Shown: positions 51,590-59,739 of the stretch, in pieces
How positions within the stretch are numbered: position 1 is the first letter of the stretch
How the letters are laid out: each line of letters starts with the position of its first letter
Assembly: GCA_002840685.1 (NCBI GenBank)
Contig: PHBU01000025.1
Location: 34,586-98,585 of the forward strand
Reading direction: 5' to 3'
From: Chloroflexi bacterium HGW-Chloroflexi-6
Lineage (GTDB): Bacteria; Chloroflexota; Anaerolineae; Anaerolineales; Villigracilaceae
DNA length: 64,000 nt
Position numbers and translations under genes: made by a program
Notes under the pieces: model-generated
The model's input: only the letters and a program-made list of their open reading frames with translations
Database searches by the model: none
What the model was told of the DNA's origin: nothing

Positions 51590-51699
51590 GAGTCTTGCGG
51601 GGTGGTGCTTTCAAGCGTAGGTTTTGACAGTTCAGCGCAAGGGCAGAACAGCAAATTGACCCCGGTCATATACATGACCGGGGCGGATTTGGCGTTCTG
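51590..51699 (-). repeat. element leader repeat, copy A
   Basis: About 100 bp containing AACAGCAAATTGACCCCGGT, the palindrome CCCCGGTCAT/ATGACCGGGG and GGTGGTGCTTTCA. It lies upstream of the GIY-YIG gene on the minus strand and recurs at 54806, 55310 and 60790. Confidence 0.8.
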
Positions 51700-51770
51700 T
51701 GCAAATGACAACTTGGGGATTTTGAAGAACAGGCTTACGAGTAAGCTTGGGTTACAAACATTTCGTGCTG

Positions 51771-52145
51771 TCAGGTTTTTGCATATTGGTGGGGGATGAA
51801 AACGGGATACCCCGTTTCTGCTTGCGTGTCCGGGTTGTATTCAGCTGCTTCGACTTCCTGCATTACAAGCTCATCGGCAGCAGGCGCGTTCAGCACAACG
51901 CGCAGCGCCTGCCAGTAGAAATCCTGATCTGTTTCGGCCAGGGTGTGCAGGCCAGCGGCGGTCGTGCCAGCCGGGAGAGCGGGGTAGCCGTTTTCGTCAC
52001 GGTACTTCAGGTAATGGGCCGCGATTTCGGACATCGGGCCACGGTAGGATTTGTAGCGTCCGCCGGTGTTGGCGCGGGTGGGGGTGACATTTGAGCGGAA
52101 AACTTCGCGTCTGCCGCCTGGTAGGGTTCCTATGTAGTGGGGCAT
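51771..52145 (-). CDS. hypothetical protein of the mobile element
   Basis: The 124-aa protein (MPHYIGTLPGGRREVFRSNV ...) has SYRGPMSEIAAHYLKYRDEN and no recognisable domain. It carries many Tyr, Glu and Asp residues and is soluble. Its Shine-Dalgarno (AAGGA) is weaker than that of its neighbours. Confidence 0.6.
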   Translation of the reverse strand: MPHYIGTLPGGRREVFRSNVTPTRANTGGRYKSYRGPMSEIAAHYLKYRDENGYPALPAGTTAAGLHTLAETDQDFYWQALRVVLNAPAADELVMQEVEAAEYNPDTQAETGYPVFIPHQYAKT

Positions 52146-52162
52146 GGTGGATTCCTTGTGGA

Positions 52163-52492
52163 TTATTCGCGTGTTATTTGGGGATTAATTGCGCTTGATT
52201 TCAAAAGCAGCGCTCGGGCGCGGGCCAGGGTGCCATTTTTGGCATCGTAGCGCAAACCGGTTTTTTTTGCATAGAGTGTTTCCAGCCGGTCATAGCGGTT
52301 GGCAAGTTCTTCGAGAACCGCCAGCAACTCTGGCAAAAGGGCAATCCGGGCGGCATCCTTGCGGCTTTCCAGATCATTCTCGGGGCCGGTGATGGCCACA
52401 ACGCGGTCGTGACCATCTGCAACGCCAACATGTAGAACGTTGACCATTTGGGGCGAGACCGTGATCCTTGATGTAGTCCAGGGCTTGTGCAT
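52163..52492 (-). CDS. hypothetical coiled-coil protein
   Basis: The 109-aa protein has an N-terminal beta part (TVSPQMVNVLHVGVADGHDR) and a helical C-terminal half (LLPELLAVLEELANRYDRLE, then LARARALLLKSS). No family is recognised. It is a minus-strand member of the element block. Confidence 0.6.
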   Translation of the reverse strand: MHKPWTTSRITVSPQMVNVLHVGVADGHDRVVAITGPENDLESRKDAARIALLPELLAVLEELANRYDRLETLYAKKTGLRYDAKNGTLARARALLLKSSAINPQITRE

Positions 52493-52495
52493 CGC

Positions 52496-52900
52496 CTAAT
52501 ACTCCGAAGTCAGCATCACGACCCGACCATCCAGGTAATCCGATTGCTCGGCATACAAGGCAATTTCGGAGAGCGGGAAATCCGTGTACGGGATTTCCTG
52601 GTGTACCAGAACGGTCTCGTTGCCATCGGCGCAGGTCAGGACAGCCTGGCGCTTTTCATCCACGGCCAGCTTCCAAACCTGAAAAGGTTCGGCTGCTACC
52701 TTATGGTTGGTCTGGTGCGAAGCGATGCTATCCATCAGCCAGAAGGCATTGGCTGTTTCAGCCAGGTATTTCGTGCCATCAGTGAGCAGGAAACGCGAAC
52801 GCAGCCAGGGGTAGCGCAGGTTGGTATAGCTCTCGGTGCCGGTGAAGTGCGGCAGGTTGGTTTCAAGTTCTTGTACAAGTTGTTCTCGGTTGATAGTCAT
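52496..52900 (-). CDS. DUF6876-like protein
   Basis: The start at 52900 (MTINREQLVQELETNLPHFT) has AAGGAGG upstream. The 134-aa product contains FTGTESYTNLRYPWLRSRFL, LTDGTKYLAETANAFWLMDS, FQVWKLAVDEKRQAVLTCAD and IPYTDFPLSEIALYAEQ, a pattern I recognise from DUF6876 proteins of phages and plasmids. The function is unknown. Confidence 0.7.
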   Translation of the reverse strand: MTINREQLVQELETNLPHFTGTESYTNLRYPWLRSRFLLTDGTKYLAETANAFWLMDSIASHQTNHKVAAEPFQVWKLAVDEKRQAVLTCADGNETVLVHQEIPYTDFPLSEIALYAEQSDYLDGRVVMLTSEY

Positions 52901-52938
52901 GATTTCCTCCTTGTGGGTTAGGGTTGTGTGGGGTTCGT

Positions 52939-53658
52939 TTACGAAAATCCGAGTCCGCGTTCCTTGAGCGAACACCAGGCGTTTTTCCCGATCACCAAAT
53001 GGTCGAGAAGCGCGATGTCAAGTAACTTGCCTGCCTGAACCATCGCGCGCGTTACTGCGACATCATCCGGTGATGGAGAAATTTCTCCACTCGGATGGTT
53101 GTGCGCAGCAATGATGGCCGGAGCCATACGTTGGATGGCAGGCTTGAAGACTTCAGCAATGCGTACCTGGGATGAGTTCACCGAGCCGTGATAGATCTCG
53201 ACGATGTCGAGTACCCGGTTGCGGGTGTCGAGCAGGATGACTTTGAGATACTCCTGTTCGAGCAGTCCCATCTCGTATTGCAGCAGGGCGGCAGCATCTG
53301 CCGGTGAGTTGATCTGCGGTCGCTCATCGCCGGGTTCATGCAATTTCTGCCCTAACGAAAGAGCGGCTTTGATGCGCACCGCTGTTTGCTGGCCAACGCC
53401 ATGCACCGATGCGACCTCGGCGACATGAGCATGGTAGATTCGGCGGACATCGCCGCCAAATCGTGCCAGAAGTCCTTCGGCGATCTCGATCTGGTGCGGC
53501 CCACCGACAACGGCGGCCAGGAGTTCCGCCAGGCTGCAGGCGGCCACATTGAACGTGACCCGATAAGTGGGCTGGTCACGCAGGGGCAGGGTCTTCAGCT
53601 TGGGCAGCGAGTAGGATCTCGGGAAAGTGAGCAGGGATTGGTTTACTTGTGTTTGCAT
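52939..53658 (-). CDS. radC: RadC-family JAB-domain protein
   Basis: The start at 53658 (MQTQVNQSLLTFPRSYSLPK) gives 239 aa. A helix-hairpin-helix-like part (HVAEVASVHGVGQQTAVRIK) precedes the JAB metal site with AAHNHPSGEISPSPDDVAVT (HxH and Asp). RadC proteins are common on integrative and plasmid elements; a repair role has been questioned. It fits the element's DNA maintenance set. Confidence 0.92.
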   Translation of the reverse strand: MQTQVNQSLLTFPRSYSLPKLKTLPLRDQPTYRVTFNVAACSLAELLAAVVGGPHQIEIAEGLLARFGGDVRRIYHAHVAEVASVHGVGQQTAVRIKAALSLGQKLHEPGDERPQINSPADAAALLQYEMGLLEQEYLKVILLDTRNRVLDIVEIYHGSVNSSQVRIAEVFKPAIQRMAPAIIAAHNHPSGEISPSPDDVAVTRAMVQAGKLLDIALLDHLVIGKNAWCSLKERGLGFS

Positions 53659-53755
53659 GTCTGTCTCCTTAATGAATGCAAACAGGAGACAGACATTGCG
53701 CCCCAAGCAGGGGAATGGCTGTCCCCTGTAAGGGAATGGGTGTGAGTGTGTTGTG

Positions 53756-54349
53756 TTATTCCAGGTAGCCGATTGGGCCTTCTGTAATCAGGTCAGCGCG
53801 CAGCACACCAGCGTACAGGACAACATCGTTTTCGATGATGCCGTCCCAGGCGTTGAGCTGCCTGCCTTCGCGCACAACCACCGGCGGGAAACGCCAGGGA
53901 TTGGCGGCCAGGTCTGCCCGGGCCAGTTCGGTGCGCCAGGCAAAGTAGTGCTTACTGCCGGTCTTCGAGCAGCCCCAGCCCGCACCGCGATATTTGCTCG
54001 ACATTTTCGGGTCGAAGTAGGCAGATGCGTTGCAGATCGGGCAGGTTTCAGGCGCAGCCACCAGAAATCCAACAGGCGGCTCAGGGGCGCGCTCGCCACC
54101 TTTGCGCAGATAATCCGATACGGCGGCGATAGATGGGCAGTCCGCACTCTTGCAGGAGCAATGTTTGTCTTTGCCGACCGAGTGCAGGCGCGGCTTGACA
54201 GTTGGTCCAAAGTCCACCGTGTACCCGTATTGGTTCACAACGACAATGGCGTCTTGCAGAATTTTGTTCAAATCGACTTTTACCTCCGTGAGTGAGATGG
54301 TGATCTTCCTGTCTCCTCGGGAGTGCTTGCTTTGGGTTGCAGTTTTCAT
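53756..54349 (-). CDS. hypothetical zinc-binding protein
   Basis: The 197-aa protein has a possible zinc site in DKHCSCKSADCPSIAAVSDY and a CPIC later (APETCPICNASAYFDPKMSS). No family is recognised. Its ATG overlaps the stop of the upstream 54759 gene (ATGA). Confidence 0.65.
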   Translation of the reverse strand: MKTATQSKHSRGDRKITISLTEVKVDLNKILQDAIVVVNQYGYTVDFGPTVKPRLHSVGKDKHCSCKSADCPSIAAVSDYLRKGGERAPEPPVGFLVAAPETCPICNASAYFDPKMSSKYRGAGWGCSKTGSKHYFAWRTELARADLAANPWRFPPVVVREGRQLNAWDGIIENDVVLYAGVLRADLITEGPIGYLE

Positions 54350-54759
54350 TGAATTGAACCTTTCAGTCGTTCCGGCCAGGCATCTGTCAGGGCGATGTTG
54401 ATCACGTCGACCCAGGGCATGCCTTCGCCATTCAGGTATTCGCCAGCCAGATCAACCAGGTTTTCCAGTTCTCCGGGCGTCAGGTCCGCAACGAGTCCGC
54501 CTTTCTGAACGAGGCGATCCGCCAGCAGGTCAGCAAAGTCTTCAACGGTGATGCGGTACAGGATGTGGTCGCGGTCGTATTCCAATTGAAACAGCCCACC
54601 GAGGATTTCCTCGACCATTTCCTGCTTGGCGATGTTGCGAGCCGTAATCAGGGCTTGCAGGTTGGCGTCAATAGTTTCCTGGTTTACTCCGGTTACGCTG
54701 AGTGCCTGGATGCTGGCTTCCAGGGCGGCAATGATTTGGGTTGTGCGGTTTTTGCTCAT
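54346..54759 (-). CDS. hypothetical protein of the mobile element
   Basis: The start at 54759 (MSKNRTTQIIAALEASIQAL) has AAGGAGG 10 bp upstream. The 137-aa protein is mostly helical (ALITARNIAKQEMVEEILGG, then LADRLVQKGGLVADLTPGEL) without a known domain. It is coupled to the zinc-binding gene. Confidence 0.62.
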   Translation of the reverse strand: MSKNRTTQIIAALEASIQALSVTGVNQETIDANLQALITARNIAKQEMVEEILGGLFQLEYDRDHILYRITVEDFADLLADRLVQKGGLVADLTPGELENLVDLAGEYLNGEGMPWVDVINIALTDAWPERLKGSIQ

Positions 54760-54805
54760 GGGGGATACCTCCTTGTGGGTGAGAGAAAGGGAAATTTGAT
54801 CCATC

Positions 54806-54906
54806 GGGGTGGTGCTTTCAGAGCGTAGGTTTTGACAGTTCAGCGCAGAGGCAGAACAGCAAATTGACCCCGGTCATAGACATGATCGGGGCGGATTTGA
54901 CGTTCT
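54806..54906 (-). repeat. element leader repeat, copy B
   Basis: Same layout as copy A, with CCCCGGTCATAGACATGATCGGGG. The flank GAAATTTGATCCATCGGGGT is shared with copy D. It lies upstream of the 54759 gene. Confidence 0.8.
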
Positions 54907-54988
54907 TGGTTTGGACGCGCGGTGCGTTATCTGGCGGACTGGTATACGGGCTGCCCCATTCCAGGCGATAAAGACGACCGGTGTTCAT
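54818..54988 (-). CDS. possible 56-aa peptide coupled to the 55275 gene
   Basis: The frame from ATG 54988 overlaps the preceding stop (ATGA) and begins MNTGRLYRLEWGSPYTSPPD. Its last half runs through leader repeat copy B, so the C-terminus may be accidental. The overlap and the AGAGGAAGG upstream argue for translation. No family is recognised. Confidence 0.4.
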   Translation of the reverse strand: MNTGRLYRLEWGSPYTSPPDNAPRVQTKNVKSAPIMSMTGVNLLFCLCAELSKPTL

Positions 54989-55275
54989 GCCACCCTTCCT
55001 CTTGGTTCGCATGGATTCCAGTTCAGGCGGATGGTTACACCGCGCCATTCCTTCAGAAATTGCATCGCCTGGCGCTCGGTCTCGTAGACCGGATCACCGA
55101 GGTGCAGGTAGCCTTTGCTGTTGTGGTCAAAAACCGTCCAGCCAATCGCGGCAGGATCGCCGGGATAGCTGCGTACCAGGTTGCCTTGGTCGTCATGCTT
55201 GGCCGGCAGGACGGTGTACTCTGGTGTTGGGGCGGGCAGCCGGAGAGCGGCTGAGGGCGTACTATGTTGTGGCAT
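54985..55275 (-). CDS. hypothetical protein of the mobile element
   Basis: The start at 55275 (MPQHSTPSAALRLPAPTPEY) has AAGGAGG upstream. The 96-aa protein contains IGWTVFDHNSKGYLHLGDPV and FLKEWRGVTIRLNWNP, suggesting a small alpha/beta fold. No family is recognised. It lies behind leader repeat copy C. Confidence 0.62.
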   Translation of the reverse strand: MPQHSTPSAALRLPAPTPEYTVLPAKHDDQGNLVRSYPGDPAAIGWTVFDHNSKGYLHLGDPVYETERQAMQFLKEWRGVTIRLNWNPCEPRGRVA

Positions 55276-55309
55276 GTGACCTCCTTGTGGGTTGAAATAT
55301 GGTAAATGT

Positions 55310-55420
55310 GAGTCTTGCGGGGTGGTGCTTTCAGTCGTAGGGTTGGACAGTTCAGCCAAAAAGGCAGAACAGCAAATTGACCCCGGTCATAGACATGACC
55401 GGGGCGGATTTGACGTTCTG
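55310..55420 (-). repeat. element leader repeat, copy C
   Basis: It has CCCCGGTCATAGACATGACCGGGG and ATGAGTCTTGCGGGGTGGTG, the latter shared with copy A. It lies upstream of the 55275 gene. Confidence 0.8.
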
Positions 55421-55444
55421 ATGGGTCGTGGGGAATCTCGTAAC

Positions 55445-56188
55445 TTAGCCTTCGTCGAACTCATCCGGGTCGCCCAGCGCGCCAGGTGGCAGGCCGTGGT
55501 TTTCCTGGATGGGCCGGTACGCAGGCCGTGGTGGCGGGTTGTTCCGCTTTTCTTGTTGTGCTGGCACTGGAGGCAAACGGTATGCCGGGGTGTACCCAGA
55601 TATCTGCCTGCTGTTGTCGCCCAGGGTTGGCGGCTGGCCCAGCCGATGGATTCGGACATGATACGGGCCAGGCTCGGCGGTGAAGAAATGTTCGCCCACC
55701 ATCGCAAACGTGCCGATGATCAGGATGCGAACGATCCAGACCATGATGGCAACAAAAACCGGGACAACCTGCGTGATCCCGCTGCCCACCACAGATGCGG
55801 CTTCGGGCGGGTGCTTGCTGATTGCCACAGATACAGCCCACCAGGTTAGCGTGGCGTTCATGGCGGCGGCCAGCAGCCAGGCTCCAAACAGATACCAGAC
55901 TTCGGCGGGTTCATCCCGTCCTTGTTCTGGCGTGAAGATGCGGGCGATGCCAGCAAAATCAATCACGCAGAAGGCAAGCGCAAGAATGGTTGCCCAACGG
56001 ATGCCGCCAAACTCCAGATTACCAAGCGCATCGTTGAGCGCAAATTCGGTCGATGCGAAGTTGAAAACTTCAAACATCAGCCAGCCAAAAGCCAGGAGAA
56101 CAGCGGTGATGGTGATCCGATTGATCTTTACATTGCCGAACCTGGATTTGGGTTTTGGTGGGTTGTTGATGTTTTGATTAGTTTTCAT
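55445..56188 (-). CDS. multi-helix membrane protein with Pro-rich tail
   Basis: The start at 56188 (MKTNQNINNPPKPKSRFGNV) has GAGGAGG upstream. The 247-aa protein has four helices (about 25-45, 65-85, 100-125 and 140-165) and a Pro/Arg/Gln-rich C-terminal tail (about 190-247). Possible roles are membrane anchoring of an element complex or conjugation. No family is recognised. Confidence 0.68.
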   Translation of the reverse strand: MKTNQNINNPPKPKSRFGNVKINRITITAVLLAFGWLMFEVFNFASTEFALNDALGNLEFGGIRWATILALAFCVIDFAGIARIFTPEQGRDEPAEVWYLFGAWLLAAAMNATLTWWAVSVAISKHPPEAASVVGSGITQVVPVFVAIMVWIVRILIIGTFAMVGEHFFTAEPGPYHVRIHRLGQPPTLGDNSRQISGYTPAYRLPPVPAQQEKRNNPPPRPAYRPIQENHGLPPGALGDPDEFDEG

Positions 56189-56534
56189 GTGGCCTCCTCG
56201 TGAATCGTTTTGTTGGCTCTTTGCGCTTGCTTTGCATGCGCCGCAGCCAGGTTTTGAACTCGCGTTTGCCCATCGACACCACATTGAGTTTCATCCCGGC
56301 CCAGCGGTCGATGTCTGTCTGGGTCAAGTAAACATCTCCGTCTGGCGTGATGAGTGATGCGCCTTGAATTTCTTCGATGGCATGGATACGTTCAAAGACC
56401 TCGATCTTGTTTTCTTCGGTGATCTCCCCAACTCCAGCGAGCAGGCATAACAGGCAGACAACATAGTGCTTGTTGTGCTCGCCTTCCTGGATCTGTGGAG
56501 GCGTGCAATTGCGGATATCCCAGTTAAGTGACAT
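56178..56534 (-). CDS. hypothetical protein of the mobile element
   Basis: The 118-aa protein (MSLNWDIRNCTPPQIQEGEH) has a Cys-containing helix (YVVCLLCLLAGVGEITEENK) and a basic C-terminus (FKTWLRRMQSKRKEPTKRF) that could bind nucleic acid. It overlaps the membrane protein gene by 11 bp. Confidence 0.62.
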   Translation of the reverse strand: MSLNWDIRNCTPPQIQEGEHNKHYVVCLLCLLAGVGEITEENKIEVFERIHAIEEIQGASLITPDGDVYLTQTDIDRWAGMKLNVVSMGKREFKTWLRRMQSKRKEPTKRFTRRPHEN

Positions 56535-56549
56535 GAAGCCTCCTCGTGG

Positions 56550-57041
56550 TTAGATGGCGCGCACGGCGATGCCGGCATCCAGAGCTTGCTGGATGTCGAT
56601 TTCGGCATAGGCGCCGTTCAGGGTCAGGATGATACGATTCGGCAGGTCGCCATTTTGTCCGCATTTCTCAAGCGTTTCCATCAGGTTGAGCGAGAGCGCG
56701 ATCACCTGGCTCGCGGTCAGCACAACATTCAGCCGCTGGAGTTGGATCAAGAGCGGCGATGTGCCAAACGCTGTTACTGCGAAGGATGTGGGGTACGGTT
56801 GCGGCAGCGGAGACTCGTAGAAGATTTCGCCTTCATCGGGATCGTTGGAAGCGGTGATAATCGTTCCGCTCTCTGGGCCGTCCAGATACTGCCAGTCCAG
56901 GATGTTGCTGTTTTCATCAGCAGTTGCGCCGGTGAGTATTTCACTCATTTCATCGGCGATCGTGCCGGGATCAGTATCAGCCGGGACGGCGACCTGAATG
57001 GTCAGGATGCGGACTTTTTGACCAGGATAAACTTTGTGCAT
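56550..57041 (-). CDS. hypothetical protein of the mobile element
   Basis: The start at 57041 (MHKVYPGQKVRILTIQVAVP) has AAGGAGG upstream. The 163-aa acidic protein includes ADTDPGTIADEMSEILTG and LNVVLTASQVIALSLNLMET. No family is recognised. Confidence 0.62.
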   Translation of the reverse strand: MHKVYPGQKVRILTIQVAVPADTDPGTIADEMSEILTGATADENSNILDWQYLDGPESGTIITASNDPDEGEIFYESPLPQPYPTSFAVTAFGTSPLLIQLQRLNVVLTASQVIALSLNLMETLEKCGQNGDLPNRIILTLNGAYAEIDIQQALDAGIAVRAI

Positions 57042-57057
57042 GTGTGCCTCCTTGTGG

Positions 57058-57258
57058 TTACATCTCCAGCCGTTCGGCCAGGAGTTCGGATTCTTCGCGG
57101 GCTTGCTTTGCAATGAGTTCGCGCCATTCTTTGGCGCACTCGCTTTCAGTTTCGGGGCCGCGCAAAGGGAGTGTGTTTTTCTCGACGATCAGCAGGTGGG
57201 TGGCCAGGAGTTTGACCTGGGCTTGTGCAAGGAGCAAGTGGATCAAGGCGGCGATCAT
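57058..57258 (-). CDS. small helical protein, 66 aa
   Basis: The 66-aa protein is a helix-rich chain (MIAALIHLLLAQAQVKLLAT, then KEWRELIAKQAREESELLAE). Its ATG overlaps the stop of the next upstream gene, which supports translation. No family is recognised. Confidence 0.55.
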   Translation of the reverse strand: MIAALIHLLLAQAQVKLLATHLLIVEKNTLPLRGPETESECAKEWRELIAKQAREESELLAERLEM

Positions 57259-57851
57259 TAGACCGCCTTGCCAACCAGTAACTCGCTCAGGAGCTGCTGG
57301 CGTTGACGCTCGATGCCAGCCAGGTATTCAGCCTGGGCTTTCTGCTCGGCCTGGTGCTGGACGGCCAGGATCGCGTTTATCCATTGGCCTGGAACGAAGA
57401 TGAGCGAGTCTTTTTTCTCGCCTTCGTCTTCTTCGATGATCTGGCCTTCGCTGGTGTCAGCCATAAGCCAACCCCAATGCATGACCTGGTCGCCGTTGAA
57501 CAGCGCCTTTTCGACCGGATTTTGCCAGCGAGGGTCAAGTTCTTCTGGCAGGACATAGGCGGAAAATCCACGGCGAACGATGTAAGCCCGGTGGGCAGGG
57601 CTGTAGGTGGTTGCGCTTTCGGTGCCGATCAGGGCGATGTTGCCAGACTGCCAGAGCCAGGCTTCGCGCAAAACACCGAATTTCTCGCGCTGTCCGAGAT
57701 TGCGGAGAACATTCCAGCAAGTTGCCGGGTAGTCCAGGTCGCGGGCGGCAGCGATCCAATCGCACTTGATTTGGCGCAAGTCTGCCAGGGATGTATCGGC
57801 AGTAGGTTTTGCCGTGGCCGGCGCAGACTTTGTGGGGGTTGTAATCAGCAT
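57258..57851 (-). CDS. hypothetical protein of the mobile element
   Basis: The start at 57851 (MLITTPTKSAPATAKPTADT) has AAGGAGG upstream. The 197-aa protein contains IGTESATTYSPAHRAYIVRR and FSAYVLPEELDPRWQNPVEK, then a Gln-rich helix. No family is recognised. It is next to the beta clamp gene. Confidence 0.62.
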   Translation of the reverse strand: MLITTPTKSAPATAKPTADTSLADLRQIKCDWIAAARDLDYPATCWNVLRNLGQREKFGVLREAWLWQSGNIALIGTESATTYSPAHRAYIVRRGFSAYVLPEELDPRWQNPVEKALFNGDQVMHWGWLMADTSEGQIIEEDEGEKKDSLIFVPGQWINAILAVQHQAEQKAQAEYLAGIERQRQQLLSELLVGKAV

Positions 57852-57919
57852 GTGACCTCCTTGTGTTTTGGAGAAATGCCTAGCTTTTTGAGTTCCAGGC
57901 ATTTCTCGATTTTGACGTG

Positions 57920-59104
57920 TTAGGCCATAGCAGCTTCTTCTGAAGCCTTTGCGACCTCGGCGGCCCTGGCAACTTCAACCGGGTCGCTGATCAGAACCGG
58001 CATGACCACATAGCGGTATTTGTCTGTGCCGTTGGTGAACAGGATCGGAGTATTGGGTTCATTCAGACGCATACGCACTTGATCGGCTCCAATCGCTTCC
58101 AATCCTTGCTTGACAAAGATGACATTGCTGCCTACCAAAAACGGCATTTCGGCATCACTGGTCAGGATCGTCTCGCCCTGGCCGGTCTCGGCGGATTCCC
58201 CGTAAACCTTCACACCGTTTTCGGCGTGGTTAAACTTCAAGACGCTTTGCCCTTCGCGCGCGAAGATTTCGGCGCGGCGAACCGCACCCTGAAAATCTTT
58301 GCCATTCAGCGTCAGGCTGTGCTTGAAATCCCTGGGAAAAATGACTTGCCAGTCTGGAAAGTTGAAATCCAGAAGTTGTGCCCGGAAGGAGACATTCCCC
58401 CAGGCCATCAGGATGGCTCGGTCTTCGTCCACAGAGACGGTCACCCGAGAATCATCGCCCGGCAGGATCGCCGTGAGTTTTAGGGCGGCGCTGCGCGGGA
58501 TGAGCAGGCTGGTTTTGGCGTGGAAAACCAACTCGTGATCGAGGTGGTAGCTTGCCAGGCGGAAACCATCTGCGGCGGTCAGGCAAACCTTTTCGTTGAC
58601 CAGTGCCAGTTGCACAGCGCACAGGGCAGGTCGGGCCTCATCGGTCGATGCAGCGATTGCAACGCGCTTGAGCGCGGAGCGCAGCTCGCTGGCCGGGACC
58701 GTGCCCATCAGCTTGGAGTCTGGTGCGGCTGTATTGGGGAATTCATCGGCGGCAAGGCTCTTGAGTTTGGCCTTCGTCCCCTGCGATGCAAAGCGCAGGG
58801 TGGCGCTGTCTTCTTCCCAGATCAGGTCAATCTGTGCGCCAGGCGCAGCGGAGGCCAGGTCGGTCAGGGTTGTGCCAGGAGCGCAGGCAGCCCAGACTTT
58901 CTTCACGATGGCAGGAACTGCAACGCTGATGGCCGTTTCCAGATCGGTCGCGGTCAGAGTTAGCGTTTCTCCTTCGGCCCGCATGTGGATCGTGGTCAGG
59001 ACCGGCAGGGTGGATTTGCCCAGGGCTTTCGAGACGATGCCCAGGGCAGCCTTGATGGTCTCGGTCAGGATCATGGTGTCGGACGATTCGGCTTTCTTGG
59101 TCAT
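57920..59104 (-). CDS. dnaN: DNA polymerase III beta-clamp-like protein
   Basis: The 394-aa protein has the three-domain clamp layout: ALGKSTLPVLTTIHMRAEG and LTLTATDLETAISVAVPAIV in domain 1, ALCAVQLALVNEKVCLTAAD plus GFRLASYHLDHEL in domain 2, and LLDFNFPDWQVIFPRDF and LTSDAEMPFLVGSNVIFVKQ in domain 3. The C-terminus (VVMPVLISD) resembles the usual M-P-M/R region but is followed by an acidic/Ala tail. It would tether polymerase to DNA. A separate clamp on an accessory element suggests its own replication or repair machinery. Confidence 0.9.
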   Translation of the reverse strand: MTKKAESSDTMILTETIKAALGIVSKALGKSTLPVLTTIHMRAEGETLTLTATDLETAISVAVPAIVKKVWAACAPGTTLTDLASAAPGAQIDLIWEEDSATLRFASQGTKAKLKSLAADEFPNTAAPDSKLMGTVPASELRSALKRVAIAASTDEARPALCAVQLALVNEKVCLTAADGFRLASYHLDHELVFHAKTSLLIPRSAALKLTAILPGDDSRVTVSVDEDRAILMAWGNVSFRAQLLDFNFPDWQVIFPRDFKHSLTLNGKDFQGAVRRAEIFAREGQSVLKFNHAENGVKVYGESAETGQGETILTSDAEMPFLVGSNVIFVKQGLEAIGADQVRMRLNEPNTPILFTNGTDKYRYVVMPVLISDPVEVARAAEVAKASEEAAMA

Positions 59105-59140
59105 GGGGGGTTACCTCCTTGTGATCGTTTGAATGAGAGT

Positions 59141-59173
59141 AAAAAAAGAGCCCGGCTGTCAGGCCAGGCTCTT
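59141..59173 (-). terminator. terminator between SSB and the clamp gene
   Basis: AAGAGCC pairs with GGCTCTT around a 14-nt loop; on the minus strand it is followed by seven T. Confidence 0.75.
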
Positions 59174-59224
59174 GTGGTGTTGCTTGTACTGGAAGTTTTT
59201 CTAGTGCTTGTACTGGAGACCCGC

Positions 59225-59650
59225 TTAGAAGGGAATATCTTCTTCAGGGGCAGCGAGGGGAGCGCTGGCGGGAATGTTGCTCTCGCCGCCGTTGCCTTTG
59301 CTGTCCAGGAAGCGGACGGTCTGGGAAACCAGTTCGAAGCTGGCCTGCGGGTCGCCGGACTGGTTGGTCCAGATGCGCGGGCCGCCAGTCTCGCGGTCGT
59401 AGACCAGACGGCCTTCGACCAGAACTTTCGAGCCTTTCTTCAGGTATTGGTTGACAACCTCGGCCTGTTTGCCCCAGGATGCGACCCGGAACCAGACAAC
59501 ATCCTTGACGGTCTCGCCGGCTTTGTTGGTGTACTGGCGGTTGACGGCCACCGAGAAATCGGTGACGGGCTGACCTTCAGGCGTATAACGCATTTCAGGG
59601 GCGCGTCCAAGATTACCGACGATGATTTGGTTGCTCATGTAAGATGACAT
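59225..59650 (-). CDS. ssb: single-stranded DNA-binding protein
   Basis: The 141-aa protein has the SSB OB fold (IVGNLGRAPEMRYTPEGQPV, TDFSVAVNRQYTNKAGETVK, VWFRVASWGKQAEVVNQYLK, KVLVEGRLVYDRETGG) and the acidic tip EEDIPF that binds partner proteins. AAGGAGG precedes the start. It is part of the element's replication set with the clamp and the SSB-like gene at 61199. Confidence 0.96.
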   Translation of the reverse strand: MSSYMSNQIIVGNLGRAPEMRYTPEGQPVTDFSVAVNRQYTNKAGETVKDVVWFRVASWGKQAEVVNQYLKKGSKVLVEGRLVYDRETGGPRIWTNQSGDPQASFELVSQTVRFLDSKGNGGESNIPASAPLAAPEEDIPF

Positions 59651-59739
59651 CGTGTTACCTCCTTATGAATGGTGAGAGAATGTGATTTTGCTCAGGCCGG
59701 GGCGAGAAATCACCCCGGTAAACATAATGGTGGTGACAA

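Noticed and set aside
54818..55048. Longer version of the 56-aa peptide starting at 55048
   Set aside because: The upstream part overlaps the 55275 gene out of frame; only the start at 54988 has stop-start overlap.
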